Shown in pieces: positions 48,401 through 58,100 of a stretch of 64,000 nt of DNA; positions within the stretch are counted from its first letter, which is position 1, and every line of letters begins with the position of its first letter. The position numbers and the translations under genes were made by a program. Under the pieces are notes generated by a model that searched no databases, had not been told where the DNA came from, and saw only the letters and a program-made list of their open reading frames with translations. This DNA comes from Lepraria neglecta (Eukaryota > Ascomycota > Lecanoromycetes > Lecanorales > Stereocaulaceae): positions 5,921,805-5,985,804 of the forward strand of contig CM065647.1 in NCBI GenBank assembly GCA_033220425.1, written 5' to 3'.

Positions 48401-48913
48401 AGCCTTAGTTAAGGTAGAAGAGCTGAAAAGTTTATATAAGGATATATAAAGGGTAATTAAAAACTTAAATAATAATTTAAAGGAATAGGTTAATAGTAAA
48501 AGAAAGAATATTCCTTAGCTAAAAGAGGGGGATAAAGTATACCTTCTAATAAAAAATATAAAGATAACGAGACTAAGTAAGAAACTAGATTATATCAAGG
48601 TTAGACTATTCTTGATTAAGAAGGTAAAGGGGGCCGTTAACTATGAACTCGAGCTTCCGCCTGACGCCAAAGTATATCCGGTATTCTATATCTTACTTCT
48701 AGAGCTAGTAGACTCTAATACGCTACTCTAAGAAATATTTTATTATAATATTAAGGAAGAAATAGAATATAAGGTCGAGAGGATCCTAGATAGAAGAAAT
48801 TAGTTCTATCTAGTTAAATAGAAAGGGTACAACGAAACGGAAAGTACCTGGGAACCTCTTAGGAACCTTGCGGGGAATTGTAGGGAATACCTATAAGAGT
48901 TTTATCGGAGATA
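45480..48913 (+). pseudogene. pol of the chromovirus (PR, RT, RNase H, IN, chromodomain)
   Basis: Protease core AIIDSGATG at 45545-45571 is intact. RT spans about 46190-46850 with LYIDYRKL and AYLDNILIY (the Y-x-D-D site now has Asn). RNase H spans about 47000-47420. The integrase core has its acidic residues near 47893, 48090 and 48220 (SIISDRDKLF then RINQIIEVYL). The C-terminus at about 48760-48900 reads YKVERILDRR, YLVKQKGY and STWEPLRNL, a chromodomain that would steer integration to heterochromatin. Frequent TAG/TAA codons disable it. Confidence 0.9.
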
Positions 48914-48921
48914 AGAGAAGA

Positions 48922-49386
48922 CTAATCGAAACTCTCGGGGCCCTCTAGGCCGGGGGGGAGGTCGAATTACTCGGAGCCGATATTAAATATTAAACCGTTA
49001 GGAGTATCGGAAGGAAGGTCTTTGTCCTTCTCTAACTCCTCTATATTCTATAACTTACGCTTAACCAGCCTTTTCTCTTTATCCTAGACTCGATCGAATT
49101 ATAATTAAAGGCGTATAAGTTTCGCCTGCGTTTCTTTGATTTCTAACCAAGTATCGTCGCGTACTTTCTTAATACGACGCATCTCGTCGACGGACACGAC
49201 TAGGTTACACTTCTTGCCTATAGTAACACAGTTAGAATAATGATCTGAACGAACACCTACTAAGCACTACTTATTACCCTTCGTACAAAGAGTATAAGGA
49301 CGTATAACGAATCTGGATAATTTACCGGAAAGCTCTCTGCGATAGATAAGGGGATCTTTAGAACGGATATTTCAACGAGGAGGCAT
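48922..49386 (-). pseudogene. Accessory antisense ORF of the chromovirus, Cys-containing and coiled-coil-like
   Basis: Between the end of pol and the 3' LTR, the opposite strand carries one continuous frame of 155 codons from ATG (49386) to TAG (48922). It is broken only by stops of the type RIP produces. It starts MPPR. The middle has four cysteines in a zinc-finger-like arrangement (LCTKGNK, CLVGV, SNCVTIGKKC), followed by a highly charged helical stretch (DEMRRIKKVRD, KETQAKLIRL, NIEELEKDKDLPSD). It converges tail-to-tail with pol. The frame is too long and too consistent to be chance in RIP-mutated DNA. Function unknown; a nucleic-acid-binding or regulatory role is an inference. Confidence 0.7.
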
Positions 49387-49434
49387 AAAGGACGGATAGT
49401 TTCTCGGGACGAGAAATCTGGAAGGAGGGGCTAG

Positions 49435-49846
49435 TATTAGAACCTTTGGTTCTAACAGGACTGTCCTGTAGGGCAAGGTACTACAGATAGGACTAGCAGC
49501 TGAAGCGATGAGCGCGACGAGCGCCGTGCGCTCATGGCGCTCAAGAATGATAAGCGCAATAAGCGCCGTGCGCTCATAACGCTCATAGAGTGCTTGGCAG
49601 GAATTCTTATATCTACATATACGGGGCTTTGCCCGTTGTTTGGAACAGCGTGTTCAACTTGGTTAATCTTCCTGGTACTCCTTGCACTATACTTTACTAG
49701 TTATCAACATAGAACGTATTAATTACCTACACACACGAAGACTGCCATTCTACCTGAGTAACTCCTCTCCCACAGAAGCATAAGACACACGCAACCTATA
49801 CGCGGCTATCGCACCATTAGGTATACAACCGCCGTGGGTCGTAACA
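49435..49846 (+). repeat. 3' LTR of the chromovirus with 42-bp internal duplication
   Basis: 412 bp. The GATGAGCGC..GCGCTCAT block (about 49508-49590) occurs twice, where the 5' LTR has it once. Otherwise the LTRs differ by scattered transitions. Confidence 0.93.
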
Positions 49847-49851
49847 AGAGG

Positions 49852-49955
49852 GTTCTGTAGGCTTTTGGAATCATTTGCGCGACTGGCAGATAGACTTTGT
49901 TGTAGTATTTATTCATTCGTATCAATCTATAAAATAGCGTATCAGTTATTTTAGT
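49852..49955 (+). pseudogene. 3' end of the coding remnant interrupted by the chromovirus
   Basis: In phase with 43347 when the chromovirus and one AGAGG copy are removed. Ends at a stop just before the TCGAAC spacer at about 49965. Confidence 0.45.
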
Positions 49956-49964
49956 AATAGTTTT

Positions 49965-50060
49965 CGAACGTTGTCGAACTATAGTCGAACTATAGTTTTC
50001 GAACATTGTCGAACCGTAGTCGAACCACGTAAATTCGTCTTAACACCAACTGCTGTCGAA
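49965..50060. repeat. Cluster of TCGAAC motifs near the right end of the composite region
   Basis: About six near-copies of GTCGAAC / TTTTCGAAC in 95 bp, spaced irregularly. The same motif appears at about 25858, 26200-26345, 28455, 34606, 37960 and 41005, each in a non-coding spacer. Confidence 0.7.
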
Positions 50061-50289
50061 CGCAATCGAACTGTAGAACATCGCAAAATTGGTAAGATAG
50101 TAGTCTATAGTAAATAACACCCCTAAGGCTCGAAGCTAATTGGTACTAGTAATTATGATCTAGGGGCGCACAATGTGCGCCCGAAGCTATAATTGGCGTG
50201 GCCCCGGACGCACGTCGGACCGGTTTCTGGGTGAGGCGCCCGTGTGGCCCCGGGCGCACGTCGGGCGTCTGGGGCCACGTTCGGGCCAC

Positions 50290-50308
50290 GTTCGATTTTG
50301 CCGACGTA
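50290..50308 (-). repeat. Right 19-nt terminal inverted repeat candidate
   Basis: Inverse partner of 25946-25964. It lies just before a CT-rich tract (50309-50345) and the OrsD-type gene, so it could instead belong to that gene's upstream region. Confidence 0.7.
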
Positions 50309-50448
50309 CCCCTCCCTTTAAGTAAGTATCGTCCCTCTCTCTCTCTAAAGTCTTGGGCAATTGGACTCTGCCCCCGCTCCGTTTTTCCCGAATCCGACTC
50401 AGGGGCTCGGTCGGGGGGAAATCCGACTCAGGGTCAGGCGGGAAATTC

Positions 50449-50570
50449 GACTGAGCCCCCCGGCAATTAACCCGCCAAGCATTAATCCGACTGAGCCCCC
50501 CCGGCGATCGACCCGCCAAGCATTAATCCGACTGAGCCCCCCTGGCGATCGACCCGCCAAGCATTAATCC
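50449..50570. repeat. Minisatellite, three 40-41 bp units
   Basis: Units start GACTGAGCCCCCC and end CCGCCAAGCATTAATCC, at 50449, 50489 and 50530, with a fourth start at 50571. Not RIP-mutated. Confidence 0.9.
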
Positions 50571-50712
50571 GACTGAACCTCTTACCCCCTACAGGCCATC
50601 TATAGATACCACCAATAGGGTAATTAGACTGAACCCCTCTCGACGCGGTTGACGGACCGATTATCAATGATCCTGAAACCCCCTCTCGTCCTATCTTCGC
50701 GGACGCGTACGC

Positions 50713-50784
50713 GCGCGTTGATATCCGCGTGCGCGTTGATATCCGCGTGCGCGTTGATGTCCGCGTACGCGTTGATGTCCGCGT
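50713..50784. repeat. Minisatellite, four 18-bp units
   Basis: Units GCGCGTTGATATCCGCGT with A/G variation at two positions. It lies about 90 bp before the likely start of the OrsD-type gene. Confidence 0.9.
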
Positions 50785-50873
50785 CCGCGTGTCTAATAGT
50801 CTATCCGGCTATAGATAATAACTGTTTAATAAAGAGAGATACTGTTAGGGGAGAGTCTGTCTATCTAATAGAG

Positions 50874-52194
50874 ATGATGCCTGACGGAGTTATCGAATGT
50901 TTTGAATACTATACCCCGTTTCGCGTGGTGATTTGCACGCGCTGTCAAGGCGGTGTTCCTAACCCCGGGCTCAAGGCCTATCTGAAGCGCTTCCATCCAG
51001 ACCTTCTAGCAAGCCGCCGTCAGGCCGTCTTACAGTATTTTACTAACGAGGTCTCTCTGGCGCTGAGCGAGGACCTGCTATCCCTGCTCCCGCGATCCCT
51101 GGACGCGCCTATCCCCCATATTCCCGTCTTCAAGGACGGACTATGATATCACCGGTGCGATTCGACCACCCCGCGTCCCTATATAGGCCGCTCCGAGGAG
51201 AATCTCAGAAGGTACTGCGGGAGCGCTTATAACTATACCAAGTACTGAGGACGGGGGCGGCCAAGCGTCGCTAGCGTCAGGAACCGAGGATCAGAATCAG
51301 ATCTATGGTATCGCGATATTCGCTGCCAACGGCTATTTACCGCGGGTACCGGCAGCTTCTTCCTAGAAATCATTAAACCTGCTACAACTGCAGTAGCGGC
51401 GGCTGCGGCTGCCTACCCTCCAGCTCAGAACCCGCCGGGTATCCCCGCGGAGATCGAGATAGGTACCGAGACTGTATATACAGCGAGGATCCAGCAGCGC
51501 GTATGAACCTAGCTACAGACGATCGCGACGGCGCAGCAGCAGCAGGATCATCTAGGTATCCTCGCCCCGGCCGATCGGACCGAGGCGAATCCCTGGCTCC
51601 GGATCACGCAGTGGGCCGAATTCCTTAAGGGCTACGAGCTACGGAAGATCCTGCCTCTGGTTGACCCCCCTCGACCGACCGAGACGATCCTACGCGAATT
51701 CAGCTAGAGCCTGGATCGGATTATCGAGGAAGCGCGCGCCTCGGTCCTGACGGAACGGACCAATATCTTCGATCAGACTATGATCAATATGTTTACCGAC
51801 CACGCAACCAAGGCGGGACGACCGCTAACCACGCAGCTCCGAGAAGGGACGTACCGGGAGTACAAGAACGTATGGAAGCGCCTGCTGTGCTTCGTATATC
51901 GGTGCTTCTTATACCGGACCGCGGATCCTGAAGTCTGGACCGCTATTGCCGCCGTCGAGGATCTTGATACTGATAGTATATCGAGAGACGAGGCTAATCC
52001 GACCTTTCCGTTTATCCTGACGCGGAATTAGTATACCGGACTACGGCGGAGTATCCGCGAGGCCTATACGCTGGTCGGGCTTCAGGGCCGAGAGGGCGTT
52101 ACCGTAGAAGCGTTGAATGAGTGCCGTCAGAAGCTGGACCGAGTCCTCGCGCGGCTATGTATAGCGCTGCTGGAGTATATCCTGCCCTAGAGTA
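50874..52194 (+). pseudogene. OrsD-type / telomere-linked-helicase-associated protein, 5' part, truncated by satellite
   Basis: From the ATG at 50874 the frame reads RVVICTRCQGGVPNPGLKAY then LKRFHPD. This C-x-x-C...H pattern is that of the OrsD domain (PF12013, formerly DUF3505) as found at the N-terminus of fungal proteins that carry or accompany RecQ-like helicases. That frame stops at 51146. Further matching segments in other frames read AEFLKGYELRKILPLVD (about 51625-51670), then TYREYKNVWKRLLCFVYR (51850-51903) in the 83-codon stretch 51780-52031, and KLDRVLARLCIALLEYILP (to about 52187). The protein is disrupted by stops and frameshifts and is cut off at 52195 where the satellite begins; the helicase part is absent. 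Assignment from remembered family features. Confidence 0.65.
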
Positions 52195-55100
52195 CGTTAA
52201 ACAGCTCCATTGGTTCAATAGAGTCCTTTTAGTGAAGTTTGGATGTTTTTCCTCCACATGGTTCTCGAGCATTTGAGCCATTACCAGGGTGCAGAAATCC
52301 TGAGGCATAGCGAGACACAGGTGTGTGCGATCTCAGCACTGAGTGTGTAAAACGACTCAGTTTGTTCTATTGAGACGTTTTAACGTCATTTGGAGCTCCT
52401 AGCTCGAGATGGTCCTGAGCACATGGAGCTCTTATGGAAATCTTGGGAAAGAAAAAGCAGAAATACGAAAAGACTTTTTTCCGTCCGATTTGCATCCTGA
52501 TTGCGTTAAACAGCTCCATTGGTTCAATAGAGTCCTTTTAGTGAAGTTTGGATGTTTTTCCTCCACATGGTTCTCGAGCATTTGAGCCATTACCAGGGTG
52601 CAGAAATCCTGAGCAATAGCGAGACACAGGTGTGTGCGATCTCAGCACTGAGTGTGTAAAACGACTCAGTTTGTTCTATTGAGACGTTTTAACGTCATTT
52701 GGAGCTCCTAGCTCGAGATGGTCCTGAGCACATGGAGCTCTTATGGAAATCTTGGGAAAGAAAAAGCAGAAATACGAAAAGACTTTTTTCCGTCCGATTT
52801 GCATCCTGATTGCGTTAAACAGCTCCATTGGTTCAATAGAGTCCTTTTAGTGAAGTTTGGATGTTTTTCCTCCACATGGTTCTCGAGCATTTGAGCCATT
52901 ACCAGGGTGCAGAAATCCTGAGCCATAGCGAGACACAGGTGTGTGCGATCTCAGCACTGAGTGTGTAAAACGACTCAGTTTGTTCTATTGAGACGTTTTA
53001 ACGTCATTTGGAGCTCCTAGCTCGAGATGGTCCTGAGCACATGGAGCTCTTATGGAAATCTTGGGAAAGAAAAAGCAGAAATACGAAAAGACTTTTTTCC
53101 GTCCGATTTGCATCCTGATTGCGTTAAACAGCTCCATTGGTTCAATAGAGTCCTTTTAGTGAAGTTTGGATGTTTTTCCTCCACATGGTTCTCGAGCATT
53201 TGAGCCATTACCAGGGTGCAGAAATCCTGAGCCATAGCGAGACACAGGTGTGTGCGATCTCAGCACTGAGTGTGTAAAACGACTCAGTTTGTTCTATTGA
53301 GACGTTTTAACGTCATTTGGAGCTCCTAGCTCGAGATGGTCCTGAGCACATGGAGCTCTTATGGAAATCTTGGGAAAGAAAAAGCAGAAATACGAAAAGA
53401 CTTTTTTCCGTCCGATTTGCATCCTGATTGCGTTAAACAGCTCCATTGGTTCAATAGAGTCCTTTTAGTGAAGTTTGGATGTTTTTCCTCCACATGGTTC
53501 TCGAGCATTTGAGCCATTACCAGGGTGCAGAAATCCTGAGCCATAGCGAGACACAGGTGTGTGCGATCTCAGCACTGAGTGTGTAAAACGACTCAGTTTG
53601 TTCTATTGAGACGTTTTAACGTCATTTGGAGCTCCTAGCTCGAGATGGTCCTGAGCACATGGAGCTCTTATGGAAATCTTGGGAAAGAAAAAGCAGAAAT
53701 ACGAAAAGACTTTTTTCCGTCCGATTTGCATCCTGATTGCGTTAAACAGCTCCATTGGTTCAATAGAGTCCTTTTAGTGAAGTTTGGATGTTTTTCCTCC
53801 ACATGGTTCTCGAGCATTTGAGCCATTACCAGGGTGCAGAAATCCTGAGCAATAGCGAGACACAGGTGTGTGCGATCTCAGCACTGAGTGTGTAAAACGA
53901 CTCAGTTTGTTCTATTGAGACGTTTTAACGTCATTTGGAGCTCCTAGCTCGAGATGGTCCTGAGCACATGGAGCTCTTATGGAAATCTTGGGAAAGAAAA
54001 AGCAGAAATACGAAAAGACTTTTTTCCGTCCGATTTGCATCCTGATTGCGTTAAACAGCTCCATTGGTTCAATAGAGTCCTTTTAGTGAAGTTTGGATGT
54101 TTTTCCTCCACATGGTTCTCGAGCATTTGAGCCATTACCAGGGTGCAGAAATCCTGAGCCATAGCGAGACACAGGTGTGTGCGATCTCAGCACTGAGTGT
54201 GTAAAACGACTCAGTTTGTTCTATTGAGACGTTTTAACGTCATTTGGAGCTCCTAGCTCGAGATGGTCCTGAGCACATGGAGCTCTTATGGAAATCTTGG
54301 GAAAGAAAAAGCAGAAATACGAAAAGACTTTTTTCCGTCCGATTTGCATCCTGATTGCGTTAAACAGCTCCATTGGTTCAATAGAGTCCTTTTAGTGAAG
54401 TTTGGATGTTTTTCCTCCACATGGTTCTCGAGCATTTGAGCCATTACCAGGGTGCAGAAATCCTGAGCCATAGCGAGACACAGGTGTGTGCGATCTCAGC
54501 ACTGAGTGTGTAAAACGACTCAGTTTGTTCTATTGAGACGTTTTAACGTCATTTGGAGCTCCTAGCTCGAGATGGTCCTGAGCACATGGAGCTCTTATGG
54601 AAATCTTGGGAAAGAAAAAGCAGAAATACGAAAAGACTTTTTTCCGTCCGATTTGCATCCTGATTGCGTTAAACAGCTCCATTGGTTCAATAGAGTCCTT
54701 TTAGTGAAGTTTGGATGTTTTTCCTCCACATGGTTCTCGAGCATTTGAGCCATTACCAGGGTGCAGAAATCCTGAGCCATAGCGAGACACAGGTGTGTGC
54801 GATCTCAGCACTGAGTGTGTAAAACGACTCAGTTTGTTCTATTGAGACGTTTTAACGTCATTTGGAGCTCCTAGCTCGAGATGGTCCTGAGCACATGGAG
54901 CTCTTATGGAAATCTTGGGAAAGAAAAAGCAGAAATACGAAAAGACTTTTTTCCGTCCGATTTGCATCCTGATTGCGTTAAACAGCTCCATTGGTTCAAT
55001 AGAGTCCTTTTAGTGAAGTTTGGATGTTTTTCCTCCACATGGTTCTCGAGCATTTGAGCCATTACCAGGGTGCAGAAATCCTGAGCAATAGCGAGACACA

Positions 55101-58100
55101 GGTGTGTGCGATCTCAGCACTGAGTGTGTAAAACGACTCAGTTTGTTCTATTGAGACGTTTTAACGTCATTTGGAGCTCCTAGCTCGAGATGGTCCTGAG
55201 CACATGGAGCTCTTATGGAAATCTTGGGAAAGAAAAAGCAGAAATACGAAAAGACTTTTTCCGTCCGATTTGCATCCTGATTGCGTTAAACAGCTCCATT
55301 GGTTCAATAGAGTCCTTTTAGTGAAGTTTGGATGTTTTTCCTCCACATGGTTCTCGAGCATTTGAGCCATTACCAGGGTGCAGAAATCCTGAGCCATAGC
55401 GAGACACAGGTGTGTGCGATCTCAGCACTGAGTGTGTAAAACGACTCAGTTTGTTCTATTGAGACGTTTTAACGTCATTTGGAGCTCCTAGCTCGAGATG
55501 GTCCTGAGCACATGGAGCTCTTATGGAAATCTTGGGAAAGAAAAAGCAGAAATACGAAAAGACTTTTTTCCGTCCGATTTGCATCCTGATTGCGTTAAAC
55601 AGCTCCATTGGTTCAATAGAGTCCTTTTAGTGAAGTTTGGATGTTTTTCCTCCACATGGTTCTCGAGCATTTGAGCCATTACCAGGGTGCAGAAATCCTG
55701 AGCCATAGCGAGACACAGGTGTGTGCGATCTCAGCACTGAGTGTGTAAAACGACTCAGTTTGTTCTATTGAGACGTTTTAACGTCATTTGGAGCTCCTAG
55801 CTCGAGATGGTCCTGAGCACATGGAGCTCTTATGGAAATCTTGGGAAAGAAAAAGCAGAAATACGAAAAGACTTTTTTCCGTCCGATTTGCATCCTGATT
55901 GCGTTAAACAGCTCCATTGGTTCAATAGAGTCCTTTTAGTGAAGTTTGGATGTTTTTCCTCCACATGGTTCTCGAGCATTTGAGCCATTACCAGGGTGCA
56001 GAAATCCTGAGCCATAGCGAGACACAGGTGTGTGCGATCTCAGCACTGAGTGTGTAAAACGACTCAGTTTGTTCTATTGAGACGTTTTAACGTCATTTGG
56101 AGCTCCTAGCTCGAGATGGTCCTGAGCACATGGAGCTCTTATGGAAATCTTGGGAAAGAAAAAGCAGAAATACGAAAAGACTTTTTTCCGTCCGATTTGC
56201 ATCCTGATTGCGTTAAACAGCTCCATTGGTTCAATAGAGTCCTTTTAGTGAAGTTTGGATGTTTTTCCTCCACATGGTTCTCGAGCATTTGAGCCATTAC
56301 CAGGGTGCAGAAATCCTGAGCAATAGCGAGACACAGGTGTGTGCGATCTCAGCACTGAGTGTGTAAAACGACTCAGTTTGTTCTATTGAGACGTTTTAAC
56401 GTCATTTGGAGCTCCTAGCTCGAGATGGTCCTGAGCACATGGAGCTCTTATGGAAATCTTGGGAAAGAAAAAGCAGAAATACGAAAAGACTTTTTTCCGT
56501 CCGATTTGCATCCTGATTGCGTTAAACAGCTCCATTGGTTCAATAGAGTCCTTTTAGTGAAGTTTGGATGTTTTTCCTCCACATGGTTCTCGAGCATTTG
56601 AGCCATTACCAGGGTGCAGAAATCCTGAGGAATAGCGAGACACAGGTGTGTGCGATCTCAGCACTGAGTGTGTAAAACGACTCAGTTTGTTCTATTGAGA
56701 CGTTTTAACGTCATTTGGAGCTCCTAGCTCGAGATGGTCCTGAGCACATGGAGCTCTTATGGAAATCTTGGGAAAGAAAAAGCAGAAATACGAAAAGACT
56801 TTTTTCCGTCCGATTTGCATCCTGATTGCGTTAAACAGCTCCATTGGTTCAATAGAGTCCTTTTAGTGAAGTTTGGATGTTTTTCCTCCACATGGTTCTC
56901 GAGCATTTGAGCCATTACCAGGGTGCAGAAATCCTGAGCAATAGCGAGACACAGGTGTGTGCGATCTCAGCACTGAGTGTGTAAAACGACTCAGTTTGTT
57001 CTATTGAGACGTTTTAACGTCATTTGGAGCTCCTAGCTCGAGATGGTCCTGAGCACATGGAGCTCTTATGGAAATCTTGGGAAAGAAAAAGCAGAAATAC
57101 GAAAAGACTTTTTTCCGTCCGATTTGCATCCTGATTGCGTTAAACAGCTCCATTGGTTCAATAGAGTCCTTTTAGTGAAGTTTGGATGTTTTTCCTCCAC
57201 ATGGTTCTCGAGCATTTGAGCCATTACCAGGGTGCAGAAATCCTGAGCAATAGCGAGACACAGGTGTGTGCGATCTCAGCACTGAGTGTGTAAAACGACT
57301 CAGTTTGTTCTATTGAGACGTTTTAACGTCATTTGGAGCTCCTAGCTCGAGATGGTCCTGAGCACATGGAGCTCTTATGGAAATCTTGGGAAAGAAAAAG
57401 CAGAAATACGAAAAGACTTTTTTCCGTCCGATTTGCATCCTGATTGCGTTAAACAGCTCCATTGGTTCAATAGAGTCCTTTTAGTGAAGTTTGGATGTTT
57501 TTCCTCCACATGGTTCTCGAGCATTTGAGCCATTACCAGGGTGCAGAAATCCTGAGCAATAGCGAGACACAGGTGTGTGCGATCTCAGCACTGAGTGTGT
57601 AAAACGACTCAGTTTGTTCTATTGAGACGTTTTAACGTCATTTGGAGCTCCTAGCTCGAGATGGTCCTGAGCACATGGAGCTCTTATGGAAATCTTGGGA
57701 AAGAAAAAGCAGAAATACGAAAAGACTTTTTTCCGTCCGATTTGCATCCTGATTGCGTTAAACAGCTCCATTGGTTCAATAGAGTCCTTTTAGTGAAGTT
57801 TGGATGTTTTTCCTCCACATGGTTCTCGAGCATTTGAGCCATTACCAGGGTGCAGAAATCCTGAGCAATAGCGAGACACAGGTGTGTGCGATCTCAGCAC
57901 TGAGTGTGTAAAACGACTCAGTTTGTTCTATTGAGACGTTTTAACGTCATTTGGAGCTCCTAGCTCGAGATGGTCCTGAGCACATGGAGCTCTTATGGAA
58001 ATCTTGGGAAAGAAAAAGCAGAAATACGAAAAGACTTTTTCCGTCCGATTTGCATCCTGATTGCGTTAAACAGCTCCATTGGTTCAATAGAGTCCTTTTA

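Larger units (their letters stand above)
43343..49851 (+). mobile_element. Ty3/Gypsy chromovirus with LTRs and accessory antisense ORF
   Basis: 5' LTR 43348-43717 and 3' LTR 49435-49846 begin TGTTAGAACC (TATTAGAACC in the 3' copy) and end TAACA. A 5-bp target duplication AGAGG lies at 43343-43347 and 49847-49851. Internal order is gag, protease, RT, RNase H, integrase and chromodomain, which defines the chromovirus lineage. Stops of RIP type are dense in gag-pol. The 3' LTR is 42 bp longer because of a tandem duplication. The element interrupts another RIP-mutated gene. Related to the truncated element at 1-3826. Confidence 0.95.
25946..50308. mobile_element. Candidate composite element bracketed by 19-nt inverted repeats
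   Basis: The left end reads TACGTCGGCAAATTCGAAC (25946-25964). The right end reads as its inverse, with one mismatch, at 50290-50308. Each is followed inward by 80-140 bp of GC-rich sequence with GGCCC and GGGCGC runs, unlike the AT-rich surroundings. The interval contains SNF2 helicase copies, a Plavaka-like transposase and unrecognised coding remnants, with a MITE and a chromovirus nested inside. Without those two it is about 17.3 kb. Beyond a TA on each side I cannot identify a target duplication, so two inverted copies of some other repeat remain possible. Confidence 0.45.

Noticed and set aside
50187-50519. Overlapping open frames on both strands in GC-rich DNA
   Set aside because: GC-rich sequence lacks stops in several frames; this is the inverted-repeat flank and minisatellite, not a gene.
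52150-52200. Terminator or natural 3' end for the OrsD-type gene
   Set aside because: Family-like sequence runs right up to the satellite junction with no 3' UTR-like segment, so truncation is the simpler reading.
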